Assembly: GCA_019637815.1 (NCBI GenBank)
Contig: JAHBUZ010000031.1
Span: forward strand, 1 to 40,898
Origin: Chloroflexota bacterium
Lineage (GTDB): Bacteria; Chloroflexota; Limnocylindria; Limnocylindrales; CSP1-4
DNA length: 40,898 nt
Direction: 5' to 3'
Each line of letters begins with the position of its first letter. The first letter of the stretch is position 1. Shown one piece after another: positions 15,974 through 24,337 of the stretch. The notes beneath the pieces were generated by a model. That model ran no database searches and was not told the origin of the DNA. It saw only the letters and a list, made by a program, of their open reading frames with translations. The translations under genes and the position numbers were made by a program.

Positions 15974-16972
15974 ATGAGCACGGTCCTGGTGACCGGTAGC
16001 TCCGGGTTCATCGGCAGCTACCTGGTCCGGGAGCTCGCCGCCACGGGGCATCGTGTGGTGGGCATGGACCTCGTGCCACCCGGCCCGGAGGCGCGCTTCA
16101 TCCAGGGCGCTGCCGCGGACACCACGCAGCTGGAGCTCGGCAGCCTCGACCAGTGGCCGAGCGTGGTGGGTGTCGTGGAGCGGCATCGACCGGACGTCAT
16201 CGTCCACAACGCCTCGTTCGTGCGCCCGGACGTGCTCGCCCGTGAGCCGCTGACCGCGCTGCGCATGAACGTGGAGACCTCGCTCACCGTGTTCGAGGCG
16301 GCGCGGATCCTGGGCGTGCCCCGCGTCGTGTACATGAGCTCCATCGGGGTGCTGCCGCCGGCCCGCTATCGGCCCATCGACGCGGACCACCCCATCATCA
16401 CCGCCCGCGAGAGCACGCCGGACACGTTCTATGGCGCCGCCAAGATCGCCTCGGAGGCGTTCGCGTACGCGTATCACCACGGCTTCGGCATGGACATGCT
16501 CATCGTGCGACCGTCCGCGGTCTACGGCTTCGGCATGCGCTGGCCGATCTACATCAAGCCCATGGTGGAGGACGCGCTCCTGGGACGTGCCACGCGCTTC
16601 GAGGCGGGGAGCGACATGCCCCGCGACTACACCCATGCCGCGGACGTGGCGACGCTCGTGCGCTGCTGTGTGGACGTGCCGGCCGCGCGGATCCAGGACC
16701 GGGTGTTCCACGTGGGCACGGGCCTGGAGCCGGTCACCGCGGGCCACGTGGCGCAGATCGTCCGGGAGCTCGTGCCGGGGGCCGACATCGAGATCGGGCC
16801 GGGCCTGGCCGAGGACGAGGGGCGTGACGCCGCCACACGAGGCACCTTCGACATGACCGCCGCCCGCGAGCAGCTGGGATTCACGCCACGCTTCGCGGAC
16901 ATCCGGGCGGGCATCGGTGACTACATCGGCTGGTTCCGCCGATACCAGGATGGGACAGCACCCGGCGCCTGA
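15974..16972 (+). CDS. NAD-dependent epimerase/dehydratase (extended SDR)
   Basis: 332 aa. The Rossmann loop GSSGFIGS (GxxGxxG, Gly8/11/14) and the catalytic pair Tyr153-x3-Lys157 (YGAAK) with Ser122 (YMSSIG) define an extended short-chain dehydrogenase of the UDP-glucose-4-epimerase/sugar-dehydrogenase kind. RPSAVYGFGMRW and the DYTHAADVATLV region match the substrate-binding half. It may oxidise or epimerise a free sugar acid or nucleotide sugar; operon partners (FAH hydrolase, ketopantoate-reductase-like and metallo-hydrolase genes) favour catabolism. The ATG is chosen because homology begins there and GGAG is close. First gene of a four-gene plus-strand operon behind operator B. Confidence 0.85.
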   Translation: MSTVLVTGSSGFIGSYLVRELAATGHRVVGMDLVPPGPEARFIQGAAADTTQLELGSLDQWPSVVGVVERHRPDVIVHNASFVRPDVLAREPLTALRMNVETSLTVFEAARILGVPRVVYMSSIGVLPPARYRPIDADHPIITARESTPDTFYGAAKIASEAFAYAYHHGFGMDMLIVRPSAVYGFGMRWPIYIKPMVEDALLGRATRFEAGSDMPRDYTHAADVATLVRCCVDVPAARIQDRVFHVGTGLEPVTAGHVAQIVRELVPGADIEIGPGLAEDEGRDAATRGTFDMTAAREQLGFTPRFADIRAGIGDYIGWFRRYQDGTAPGA

Positions 16973-17009
16973 GGACCACAGGGCGCACGGGGACCGAAGG
17001 GAGATAGAC

Positions 17010-17897
17010 ATGCGACTCGTGACCTATCGGAAGGGTGCCCTGACGGGCGTGGGCGTCCGGCTGCCCGAGGGCATCGTGCCCACCCGCTATCTGGACATGC
17101 GTGCGTTCCTGGACGATGGGGAGACCGCCCTGGCGCACGCACGTGAGGTGGCCGCGATGGGCGCCGCGTCGGCCATCCAGCCGGACCGGATCCTGGCGCC
17201 CATCCCGCGGCCCGAGAAGATCTTCGGCTCCGGGCCGAACTTCCTGAAGCATCTCGAGGAGGAGCCGGGCGCCATCCTCACCGACGAGCAGTTCTTCTTC
17301 TCCAAGCTGCCCAGCTCGGTCGTGGGCGACGGCGACCCCATCGAGCTGACCCGGCCGGGTACGGAGCTCCACGCGGACCTGGAGGTGGAGCTGGGTATCG
17401 TCATCGGACGTCGGGCGCGCTTCGTGTCCGAGGCGGACGCGATGGAGTACGTCGCAGGCTACACGGTCATCCACGACTTCAGCTGCCGCTGGATCCAGTT
17501 CAAGGACCAGCAGATCACCCTGGGCAAGAACCTCGACACGTTCTGCCCCATGGGCCCGGACCTGGTGCTCAAGGACGAGGTGCCCGACCCCAACGCGCTG
17601 CGCATGCGCTCGTGGCTCAACGACCAGCAGATGCAGGACGAATCCACCGCCGCGATGCGCTTCAGCATCCCGAGCATGGTCTCGTATCTCTCCGAGCTGG
17701 TGACCCTGGTCCCTGGCGACATCATCACGAACGGCACGCCGGACGGCATCGGCACCTTCCGGACGCCCCCCATCTACGTGCAGCCGGGCGATACGGTCGT
17801 GGTCGACATCGAGGGCATCGGTCGGCTCACCAACCCGGTGGTGCTGTCCGAGCATCGCCTGTCGCCGAAGTACTTCTTCCGCAACACGTACGAGTGA
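17010..17897 (+). CDS. Fumarylacetoacetate hydrolase (FAH) family protein
   Basis: 295 aa. The FAH domain has its divalent-metal ligands at Glu125 and Glu127 (DLEVELGIVIG) and Asp156 (VIHDFSCR), followed by GKNLDTFCPMGP and NGTPDGIG near the C-terminus. Members hydrolyse acylpyruvates, hydrate 2-keto-pentenoates or cleave 2,4-diketo-3-deoxy sugar acids; sequence alone cannot choose. The sugar-type transporters and dehydrogenases around it make the diketo-deoxy-sugar-acid hydrolase role (as in the L-rhamnose and L-fucose non-phosphorylative routes) my preferred guess. No sugar-acid dehydratase is visible here. The ATG at 17010 follows GGGAG with good spacing. Probably cytosolic. Confidence 0.88.
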   Translation: MRLVTYRKGALTGVGVRLPEGIVPTRYLDMRAFLDDGETALAHAREVAAMGAASAIQPDRILAPIPRPEKIFGSGPNFLKHLEEEPGAILTDEQFFFSKLPSSVVGDGDPIELTRPGTELHADLEVELGIVIGRRARFVSEADAMEYVAGYTVIHDFSCRWIQFKDQQITLGKNLDTFCPMGPDLVLKDEVPDPNALRMRSWLNDQQMQDESTAAMRFSIPSMVSYLSELVTLVPGDIITNGTPDGIGTFRTPPIYVQPGDTVVVDIEGIGRLTNPVVLSEHRLSPKYFFRNTYE

Positions 17898-17898
17898 G

Positions 17899-17998
17899 AC
17901 GAGTGCGGACGCTCCGGCGACGTCGGGGCGTCCAGCTCGCTCGGCGAGTGACGCACTCGTGCGGGAGCGACCCGCGGGACGCGGGATGACCGCGGTCC
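17899..17998 (+). ncRNA. Possible structured RNA with three-way junction between FAH and reductase genes
   Basis: The gap folds compactly. P1 pairs ACGAGTGC (17899-17906) with GCACTCGT (17953-17960). Inside it, P2 is a ten-pair stem GGACGCTCCG/CGGGGCGTCC (17907-17933, one G-U pair) with a 7-nt loop, and P3 is CTCGC-TCG-GCGAG (17936-17948). Two more hairpins follow: GCGGG/CCCGC (17961-17975) and GGACGCGG/CCGC-g-GTCC (17977-17998). The reductase ribosome-binding site comes after. It may be an mRNA-processing or stability element, a cis-regulator, or a chance product of high GC. Confidence 0.35.
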
Positions 17999-18023
17999 GA
18001 TCGAAGGAAGGGGTTCGAGACAC

Positions 18024-18959
18024 ATGAAGGTCGCCGTCGTCGGCGCGGGCGCCATGGGCAGCGTCTATGGAGCGATGTTCCACGATGGAGGCAACGAGGT
18101 CGCCTTCGTCGAGGTCAACCAGGCGATCGTGGACGCCATCACGGCGGACGGTGCGATCATCACCCGGCGGGATGGCCGGGTGGACACGTATCGCGTCCCG
18201 GCCACCAGCGACCCCTCGACCCTGCCGGGTCCCGTGGACGTGGTGCTGTTCCAGGTGAAGGGCTTCGCGACGAAGGCCGCGGCGGAGCTCGCACGACCCA
18301 TCGTGGGACCGGACACCATCGTGATGACCCTCCAGAACGGCCTCGGCAACGAGGACGTGCTGCGCGAGGTGTACCCCGACCAGCCGATCCTCCTGGGCAT
18401 CTCGGTGCACAGCGTGTCCATGACCGCACCCGGTCGGTACCTCCACACGGGGACCCGGAACACGGCCATCGGCCCCGCGGACGAGGCGTGGTACCCGCTC
18501 GCGGAGCGGGTCGTGGCAGCGCTCCTGCCGAGCGGCTACCAGGTGGACCTCGAGCACGAGGCGGGTATCCGCCGCGAGGTCTTCGCGAAGTGGGTGCTCA
18601 ACTGCGGCTCGCTGCCGACGTTCGCCATCACCGGTCTCGCCACGGATGCCGTGAACGCGCACGAGCAGGTCCTGCGGATCTGCGACGAGCTCACGCGCGA
18701 GGCCTGCGAGCTCGCCGCCCTTGAGGGCGTGACGCTGGACGCTGACGAGCGGGCCGCCTATAACCGGGGCCTGTTCCAGACCGCGGGCGGCAAGGCCTCG
18801 ATGCTCCAGGACATCGAGGCGGGCCGGCGCACGGAGATCGACACCATCTCGGGTGCCGCGGTGCGCCTCGCCGACAAGCACGGGGTCGCGGCACCGCTCA
18901 GCCGGGCGCTGCTCGCCCTGGTCCAGGGCCGCGAGGCCGCCATGGGGGTCCGCTCATGA
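18024..18959 (+). CDS. Ketopantoate-reductase-family dehydrogenase
   Basis: 311 aa. NADP-binding loop GAGAMGS at 7-13, Asn105 in TLQNGLGNE, the catalytic-type Lys189 in VFAKWVLNCG, and a Glu in RRTEIDTISGAAV near residue 270 match the 2-dehydropantoate 2-reductase (PanE/ApbA) family. Its position in a catabolic operon, not beside panB/panC, suggests a paralogue reducing another 2-keto acid or lactone. It follows the putative structured RNA, has a purine-rich AAGGAAGGGG before the start, and overlaps the next gene by ATGA (18956-18959). I would not name it panE without a genome-wide comparison. Confidence 0.85.
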   Translation: MKVAVVGAGAMGSVYGAMFHDGGNEVAFVEVNQAIVDAITADGAIITRRDGRVDTYRVPATSDPSTLPGPVDVVLFQVKGFATKAAAELARPIVGPDTIVMTLQNGLGNEDVLREVYPDQPILLGISVHSVSMTAPGRYLHTGTRNTAIGPADEAWYPLAERVVAALLPSGYQVDLEHEAGIRREVFAKWVLNCGSLPTFAITGLATDAVNAHEQVLRICDELTREACELAALEGVTLDADERAAYNRGLFQTAGGKASMLQDIEAGRRTEIDTISGAAVRLADKHGVAAPLSRALLALVQGREAAMGVRS

Positions 18960-19804
18960 CCACGACGCTGCGCTTCCTGGGTGCCTCCGGATACGAGGTC
19001 ATCGGGCCGAGCAGCCGCATCCTCATGGAGCCGTTCCTGCGCCACAACCCGCTCGCGCCGTACACCCCGGAGGACGTCCCGGCACCGGACCTCATCCTCG
19101 TGAGCCACGCCGCGTGGGACCACATGGGGGACGCGGCGGAGATCGCGCTGCGCACCGGCGCTCCGGTCGTGTGCCCCGGCGACGTCGCCGAGAAGATGTA
19201 CGAGGCGGGCCTGCCCATCGAGCAGGTGCGGCCCATGATCTGGGGCCTGTGCTACGCCTTCGGCGACATCGTGGTGCGTGCCGTGGAGTGCCACCACTGG
19301 ACCGCCGCGACCCTGCGCAACGGCAGCATCGTGGCAGGCGTGCCCATCTCGTTCATCGTGGAGCCGGAGCCGGGCGTGCGGGTCTATCACTTCGGTGACA
19401 CGTGCATCTTCCCGGGTATGCGCATGATCGGCGAGCTGTATCGACCGACCGTGGGCATCCTGGGTATCGCCCAGACGGACGACCTGCCGGACCCCGGTGC
19501 CGGGCAGATCCTCACCGGCGAGATGAACCCGGATGAGGCCGCCCGCGCCGCCGAGTGGCTGGGCCTGCGCCACGCGGTCGCCACCCACTACATGAACCCG
19601 GGACCCGAGACCCATGAGTTCCGCCGCCGAGTGCCGGTCCACGACACGACCGGTCGTCGGGTGGTCCACACACCGACGGTCGGCGACGTCATCACCATCG
19701 AACCGGAGTCAGCGTCCCTCCCCTCGCTCACCTGGGGCGAGACGTCCGCGGAATGGGATCACGCGTATCGCCCGCCCATGGCGGAGGGCCCGATCCCCGG
19801 CTGA
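18956..19804 (+). CDS. Metallo-beta-lactamase-fold hydrolase, UlaG-like
   Basis: 282 aa. The metal motif reads SHAAWDHMGD (His51, Asp55, His56), an HxxxDH form in which the second histidine of HxHxDH is missing. VECHHWTA, HFGDTCIFPG (bridging Asp) and ATHYMNPGP (His) supply the other ligands. This is the pattern of the UlaG/UPF0173 group; UlaG is L-ascorbate-6-phosphate lactonase. Opening of a sugar lactone fits the surrounding genes. It is the last gene of the plus-strand operon and is coupled to the reductase by a 4-bp overlap. No signal peptide, so probably cytosolic. Confidence 0.8.
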   Translation: MTTTLRFLGASGYEVIGPSSRILMEPFLRHNPLAPYTPEDVPAPDLILVSHAAWDHMGDAAEIALRTGAPVVCPGDVAEKMYEAGLPIEQVRPMIWGLCYAFGDIVVRAVECHHWTAATLRNGSIVAGVPISFIVEPEPGVRVYHFGDTCIFPGMRMIGELYRPTVGILGIAQTDDLPDPGAGQILTGEMNPDEAARAAEWLGLRHAVATHYMNPGPETHEFRRRVPVHDTTGRRVVHTPTVGDVITIEPESASLPSLTWGETSAEWDHAYRPPMAEGPIPG

Positions 19805-19865
19805 GCGGATCCACGAGCGCCCTGCCGGTCGCGGCAATGACCTCGCCAGCTGGCCGTGACCTGCG

Positions 19866-19937
19866 TCACCGGTACATCGGTGAACGTGATCATCCGTCGA
19901 AGGCCCTGCGGAGCCGGCTGTCGACCGAGGGCTCCGC
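19866..19937. terminator. Hairpins between convergent operons
   Basis: TCACCG-GTACAT-CGGTGA (19866-19883) and GCGGAGCC/GGCTCCGC (19908-19937, 14-nt loop) lie in the 136-bp space where the metallo-hydrolase operon and the amino-acid transporter operon meet. A bidirectional terminator is plausible; there is no T-tract. Confidence 0.35.
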
Positions 19938-19940
19938 TCC

Positions 19941-20723
19941 CTAACGCGAAGTGGCCGCCAGGTCGCTCTCCCAGCTCATCAGCCGCGCGAGGAACCGCCC
20001 CGTCCGCTCCTGGGAGGCGGAGCGCAAGAGGCGTTCGGGTGGTCCCTCCTCGATGACGCAACCGGCGTCGAACATCGCGAGCCGATCCGCGACGCGGCTC
20101 GCGAAGTGGATCTCGTGGGAGACGATCAGCATCGTGAGCCCATCGAGCGCGAGCTGCTGCATCGTGTCGAGGACCTCGCCCGTCAACTCAGGGTCAAGGG
20201 CCGACGTCGGCTCATCGAAGAGCATCACGGTCGGCTCCATCGCGAGCGCTCGCGCGATAGCGACCCGCTGCTGCTGGCCGCCAGACAGCTGCCACGGCAT
20301 CGCCGCCTCCTTGTCTGACAGACCGACGCGCGCGAGAAGATCACGACCACGTTCTCGTGCCACTTGTCGGGGGACTCTCAGGACGGTCCGAGGGCCCTCC
20401 ATCACGTTGGCCAGCACGGTCATGTGTGGGTACAAGTGGAAGTGCTGTGACACGAACCCGATACGTCGACGGGCCTTGGGCAGATTCGTGGCTGGATCCG
20501 TCATCACGGAGCCCGCGACGACGATCCGGCCCCCATCCGGATCCGTCAGCCGATTCAGACAGCGCAGGAACGTGCTCTTGCCGGACCCGCTCGGGCCCAT
20601 GAGCACGACCACCTCCCCGGCTGCAACGGTCAGGTCCACACCCTTGAGGATCCGGTTGGCACCGAAGGACTTCTGCACGTCCTCGGCGAGCACGATGGGC
20701 CCGGTGGTTGACGACATGTTCAT
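19941..20723 (-). CDS. Polar amino-acid ABC transporter ATPase
   Basis: 260 aa, GlnQ/HisP type. Walker A GPSGSGKST near residues 43-51, Q-loop in FVSQHFHLYPHMTV, signature LSGGQQQRVAIARAL, Walker B VMLFDEP and switch His in IVSHEI are all intact, so it should hydrolyse ATP. It energises the two permeases encoded just upstream. The start overlaps the permease stop (ATGA). In this class the substrate is usually a polar amino acid, amino-acid-like compound or opine. The gene is somewhat lower in GC than its neighbours outside the transporter. Confidence 0.93.
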   Translation of the reverse strand: MNMSSTTGPIVLAEDVQKSFGANRILKGVDLTVAAGEVVVLMGPSGSGKSTFLRCLNRLTDPDGGRIVVAGSVMTDPATNLPKARRRIGFVSQHFHLYPHMTVLANVMEGPRTVLRVPRQVARERGRDLLARVGLSDKEAAMPWQLSGGQQQRVAIARALAMEPTVMLFDEPTSALDPELTGEVLDTMQQLALDGLTMLIVSHEIHFASRVADRLAMFDAGCVIEEGPPERLLRSASQERTGRFLARLMSWESDLAATSR

Positions 20724-21385
20724 GATCGCACCCGACGCTTCGCGAATATCCGCTCGATCATCACCGATTGCGGATAGGTCAGTGCGAAATAGATGATTCC
20801 GGTCATCGTCAATACCTCGATCGGTCGATAGTTCACTACCGCCAGCGTGCGAGCTTCGAACAACATGTCATGGACGCCGACCAGAGCCACGAGTGCGCTG
20901 TCTCGGAACAGGCTGACCCACATCGTGGCGATCACTGGTGTTGCGTATCGCAGCGCCTGCGGGATCAGCACCCGCCGATAGACCTGGGGAGAGGTCATCC
21001 CGACCGACATGGCGGCCTCCCGTTGCCCTGGATCGATCGCCATCAGCGCACCGCGCAGCGCCTCCGTCAGGAACGCTGTGAACGTGAGCGTGAATGCGAC
21101 GACAGCGACCAGGAACGGGCTCATCCTGATGCCGAAGCCGATCGCTGGCACGAAGTAAAACCATGTGAGCACGATGAGGAGAGGTAGCGTGCGGAACAGC
21201 TCGGTGTAGGCATATGCGATGACGCGCAGGAACCGGAATCTCGAGAGGCGCGCGAGCATGACCGCGATGGCGAATGGCAGGCTCACGAGGAAGACGGTGA
21301 TAGTGACAGCGAGCGTTGCCGACAACCCGGTGAGGATCACGGGAATGGAGTCGATGGCGGCTTGCCATTCGAACTGATAGCCCAT
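20720..21385 (-). CDS. Amino-acid ABC transporter permease (HisM/GlnP type), second
   Basis: 221 aa, about five membrane helices. The family signature EALRGALMAIDPGQREAAMSVGMTSPQ, the cytoplasmic EAA loop that docks on the ATPase, is in the second half. It pairs with the permease immediately upstream (3-bp gap), and the two would form a heterodimeric channel. Base composition is clearly different: one 60-bp sample (20761-20820) is about 48% GC against about 75% in the neighbouring enzyme genes, and codons ending in A/T are frequent, suggesting acquisition from a lower-GC donor. Confidence 0.9.
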   Translation of the reverse strand: MGYQFEWQAAIDSIPVILTGLSATLAVTITVFLVSLPFAIAVMLARLSRFRFLRVIAYAYTELFRTLPLLIVLTWFYFVPAIGFGIRMSPFLVAVVAFTLTFTAFLTEALRGALMAIDPGQREAAMSVGMTSPQVYRRVLIPQALRYATPVIATMWVSLFRDSALVALVGVHDMLFEARTLAVVNYRPIEVLTMTGIIYFALTYPQSVMIERIFAKRRVRS

Positions 21386-21388
21386 GTC

Positions 21389-22048
21389 TCATGCCATCCG
21401 GGCGACTCTCCGGTGGAGATAGGCACCAAGGAGAGTCACGGGATAGATCATAACGACATACATGACGCCAACGACCGTCAATACCTCAAGGGGACGGAAC
21501 GTGAACGACGACAGCGAACCGGCCTGGAAGGTGAGCTCTGCGACTCCGAGGACCGAGACGATCGCCGAGTCCTTGATGACGATCACGATCGTGCTGGTCA
21601 TCGGCGGGAGGGTCTTGCGCACGGCGATCGGGAGCACGACGCGACGAAGTGCCTGCAGTCGAGTCATCCCTTGGGCGACCGCAGCCTCGGACTCGCCGGT
21701 CGGTACTGCGAGGAGGCCGGCACGGATCACCTCACCGAAGTAGGCTGATGCGTAGATCCCCAAGGCGACGGCTCCGCTCTGGATGGCCGTCAGCTTGAGA
21801 CCAGTGACGACGGGCAGGGCGTAGAACAACCAGATCAGGACGACGACGAACGGGACGCTGCGTACGACGTCGATGTAGAGGCCCGAGACGCCACTCAGGA
21901 CGGGGCGGTGTGAGATCCGCCCGAGGGCGATCACAAGGCCGATGGTGATGCCCAGGACGACGCCCACCGCCGAGAGCACGAGCGTCATCTGGGCACCCTG
22001 CATCAGGAAGCCGCCATGTCGTGTCGCGATGTCGGTCAATGACGTCAT
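21389..22048 (-). CDS. Amino-acid ABC transporter permease (HisM/GlnP type), first
   Basis: 219 aa, about five membrane helices starting near residue 18 (MTLVLSAVGVVLGITIGLVIAL). The EAA-type loop reads GEVIRAGLLAVPTGESEAAVAQGMTRLQ. It lies between the binding-protein gene and the second permease; upstream is the 14-bp hairpin at 22069-22100. Low GC, as in its partner (about 52% in 21421-21480). Confidence 0.9.
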   Translation of the reverse strand: MTSLTDIATRHGGFLMQGAQMTLVLSAVGVVLGITIGLVIALGRISHRPVLSGVSGLYIDVVRSVPFVVVLIWLFYALPVVTGLKLTAIQSGAVALGIYASAYFGEVIRAGLLAVPTGESEAAVAQGMTRLQALRRVVLPIAVRKTLPPMTSTIVIVIKDSAIVSVLGVAELTFQAGSLSSFTFRPLEVLTVVGVMYVVMIYPVTLLGAYLHRRVARMA

Positions 22049-22068
22049 GTCTGCATCCTCGACACAGG

Positions 22069-22100
22069 ACTATCGCCCGAGGGGTCCCTCGGGCGATAGT
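22069..22100 (-). terminator. 14-bp intercistronic hairpin after the binding-protein gene
   Basis: ACTATCGCCCGAGG and CCTCGGGCGATAGT pair perfectly around the loop GGTC. It sits between the stop of the binding-protein gene (22123) and the permease start (22048), with no T-tract. In this position such stems usually stabilise the upstream message or attenuate readthrough, giving more binding protein than permease. Confidence 0.65.
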
Positions 22101-22122
22101 GCGCTGCTGTTCGCGCCTTTGC

Positions 22123-22977
22123 TTACTGCTGGGGTCGCAAGAACTCGAGCGAGCTGAACTTGAGCAGGTTCGCCTCGACCGCATCGCGGTTCTCGGCGAT
22201 CACTTCCTGCACGACCTGGTGGATCCCGGGGTCGGCCTTCGGGTAGCCGAGCGAGACACCGGCCGTGAAATCGGTGGAGCTCGGGCAATCCTCCGGGATG
22301 AGCTTCAACTGCGGGTGATCAGCGAGGACGACCGGCGCGAGCACCGAGTCGAACGGTGCGACGTCGGCATTGCCCGCGGTGACCTCGGCGATGTGCCCAA
22401 ACAGCTCCTCCCCCGTGCCGATCAGACGGGTCCGCTGCTGAGCCAACGGATACTTGGCGCGGCTGAGCTGATATGTGCCGCCGCCCTCGATCTGCGCCAT
22501 GGTCACGTCCGGGCTGTTGAGGTCGGCGAGCGTGTTGATCTTGTCGTTCGTCGCCAGGGCGATCCAGCACGTGCCCATGGTCGCGTACGGATACATGTCG
22601 ATGACCTGGAGGCGTTCCGGAGTGATGAACAGTCCGGCGATCGCGACATCGATCTGGCCCGACTGGATGCCCGCGACGATGACGCTGAAGTCCTGCGGCA
22701 CCAACTCGAGCTCGACACCCAGCTTCTCGGCCATCCGCTGGCCGATCTCGACGCCGGTGCCGAAATACTCGCCGGTCGACGGGTCCTGGCCAACGAATGG
22801 CAGGAAGAGCGCCACTCCGGCACGGAGCTTGCCGCTCTCCCAGATCCGCTCGGTCAGCGGCCCTTGATAGAGCGGGTTGGACCTCGCATCGTCCTGCGCG
22901 GCGATCGGGGCCACCACGGTGCTTGCCGCCAAGGCGAGCATGACCCCGAAGGCTCCGACACGAACCACTCTTTGCAC
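22123..22977 (-). CDS. Periplasmic-type amino-acid binding protein of ABC transporter
   Basis: 284 aa, SBP family 3. The N-terminal signal peptide (VRVGAFGVMLALAASTVVAPIAAQ) ends near residue 26. The mature part has the family start WESGKLRAGVALFLPF, then GTGVEIGQRMAEKLGVELELVPQDF and AGIQSGQIDVAIAGLFITPERLQVIDM. A GTG at 22977, placed 7 nt after a strong GGAGG, is the best start; a nearby ATG is in another frame. It captures the substrate for the two permeases. Transcription should come from the TTGACA promoter with operator C, so uptake is predicted to respond to the shared regulator. Confidence 0.92.
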   Translation of the reverse strand: MQRVVRVGAFGVMLALAASTVVAPIAAQDDARSNPLYQGPLTERIWESGKLRAGVALFLPFVGQDPSTGEYFGTGVEIGQRMAEKLGVELELVPQDFSVIVAGIQSGQIDVAIAGLFITPERLQVIDMYPYATMGTCWIALATNDKINTLADLNSPDVTMAQIEGGGTYQLSRAKYPLAQQRTRLIGTGEELFGHIAEVTAGNADVAPFDSVLAPVVLADHPQLKLIPEDCPSSTDFTAGVSLGYPKADPGIHQVVQEVIAENRDAVEANLLKFSSLEFLRPQQ

Positions 22978-23001
22978 GTTGCATCCTCCTTCCAGAGCAA
23001 G

Positions 23002-23045
23002 AGGTCGACCGGTCGACCATATCTCGTGGAGCGGCCGCATGTCAA
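23002..23045 (-). promoter_or_regulatory. Operator C and promoter of the amino-acid transporter
   Basis: AGGTCGACCGGTCGACCA at 23002-23019 matches the shared palindrome at 17 of 18 positions; 23003-23018 is perfectly symmetric. On the minus strand TTGACA (23040-23045), an 18-bp spacer and TATGGT (23016-23021) form a strong promoter whose -10 overlaps the operator. Confidence 0.7.
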
Positions 23046-23220
23046 TCGGCGGCGGGCCTGTCAGGTCGGTGGACCGGCGCTTCGACGGAAGGCCACGGCG
23101 TGTCTCCGCCAGGTCACGTCGAGGCGTCCTCCGATGCGTCAGGCATGGGCGATCCCGCACCCCGGAGGCAGCGATCCCGGCGTGCATCCACGGAGCCACG
23201 CCGGGCTCCGGGCGGCTGCG

Positions 23221-24321
23221 TCAATCGACGACGAGGTCGTCCGATCGGTCGTGGCCCGTCGCCGGATAGGCGATCCCGGCGTGCTCCGGCCACGTCACCG
23301 CGACCTCGCTGCCATGCGCGGTCGCCGTCGGCTGTCGCAGTCGCAGGACCCCTTGCGCGGTGCGCACCGTCAACTCGTGGTACGAACCGTAGAACGAGCT
23401 CGATTCGACCACCCCGTCCAGGCGCCCCTCACCGGAAGCCGTGAGGGACAGGTCCTCGGGTCGCAGCAGGACGTGGACGGGGCGCCCCGCGAGGGGCATC
23501 GAGGTCGACGCCCGGAACCGGATGCCGCCGAGGTCCACCACCGCGCCGCCCGGCTCGTCGGAGACCGCGTGACCATCCAGGAACGAGCCCGCCCCCACGA
23601 ACCGCGCGGCGAACAGGGTGGCCGGCCGGTGATAGAGCGTCTCGGGGTCCGCGACCTGCTCCAGCTGGCCGTCGCGCATCAGCCCGACCGTGTCGGAGAT
23701 CGACAGCGCCTCATCCTGGTCGTGCGTCACGAGCACGAACGTGGTGCCCAGCTCGCCGTGGATGCGCAGCAGCTCCTCGCGCACCTGGTGGCGTACGTTG
23801 CGGTCGAGCGCGGACATCGGCTCGTCCAGCAGGAGCGCCGTGGGTCGGCGTACCAGGGCGCGCGCCACCGCGACGCGCTGTTGCTGGCCACCCGACATCT
23901 GTGACGGATAGCGCGCCTCCAGGCCGGACAGGCCCACCAGGTCGAGCATCTCGCTGACGCGTCGTCGGATCTCGTCCCGTGGCGGGCGGGACCGCCGGTC
24001 GGTGGTCAACCCGAACGCGACGTTGTCCGCGACCGTCAGGTGCGGGAACAGCGCATACCGCTGGAACACCATGTTGAACGGCCGCCGCTCGGGTGGCAGC
24101 CGGGTGATGTCCTGGCCATCGGCGAGGACCGTGCCGGCGTCCGCTCGCTCGAGACCCGCGATGATGCGCATGAGCGTGGTCTTGCCGCAGCCCGACGGGC
24201 CGAGCAGGCTGAAGAAGGAGCCGGACGGCAGCACCAGGTCGACATGGTCGAGGGCCGTCACCGCGCCGAAGCGCTTGAGGATGCCCCGGACCTCGATGCT
24301 GCCGCGGGTGACTGCCGTCAT
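23221..24321 (-). CDS. PotA-like ABC transporter ATPase
   Basis: 366 aa. Walker A GPSGCGKTT at 41-49, signature MSGGQQQRVAVARAL, Walker B ALLLDEP and switch THDQDEAL are intact. A C-terminal TOBE-type regulatory region begins near residue 240 (VHVLLRPEDLSL...VVESSSFYGSYHELTVRT), as in PotA/UgpC/FbpC. The ATG at 24321 follows GGAGG; the longer frame overlaps the permease and is rejected. It is the last gene of a binding protein-permease-permease-ATPase operon of the spermidine/putrescine class; the true substrate may be another small cation, amine or sugar derivative. Confidence 0.92.
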   Translation of the reverse strand: MTAVTRGSIEVRGILKRFGAVTALDHVDLVLPSGSFFSLLGPSGCGKTTLMRIIAGLERADAGTVLADGQDITRLPPERRPFNMVFQRYALFPHLTVADNVAFGLTTDRRSRPPRDEIRRRVSEMLDLVGLSGLEARYPSQMSGGQQQRVAVARALVRRPTALLLDEPMSALDRNVRHQVREELLRIHGELGTTFVLVTHDQDEALSISDTVGLMRDGQLEQVADPETLYHRPATLFAARFVGAGSFLDGHAVSDEPGGAVVDLGGIRFRASTSMPLAGRPVHVLLRPEDLSLTASGEGRLDGVVESSSFYGSYHELTVRTAQGVLRLRQPTATAHGSEVAVTWPEHAGIAYPATGHDRSDDLVVD

Positions 24322-24337
24322 GGATGGCCTCCGAGCA

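Noticed and set aside
17988..17997. GACCGCGGTC upstream of the reductase gene as another regulon site
   Set aside because: It has two extra bases at the centre, no flanking TGG/CCA, and is explained by a hairpin of the putative RNA.
18024..18959. Biosynthetic panE (pantothenate pathway)
   Set aside because: The family assignment is good, but the operon is catabolic and no panB/panC/panD is near; kept as a family-level call.
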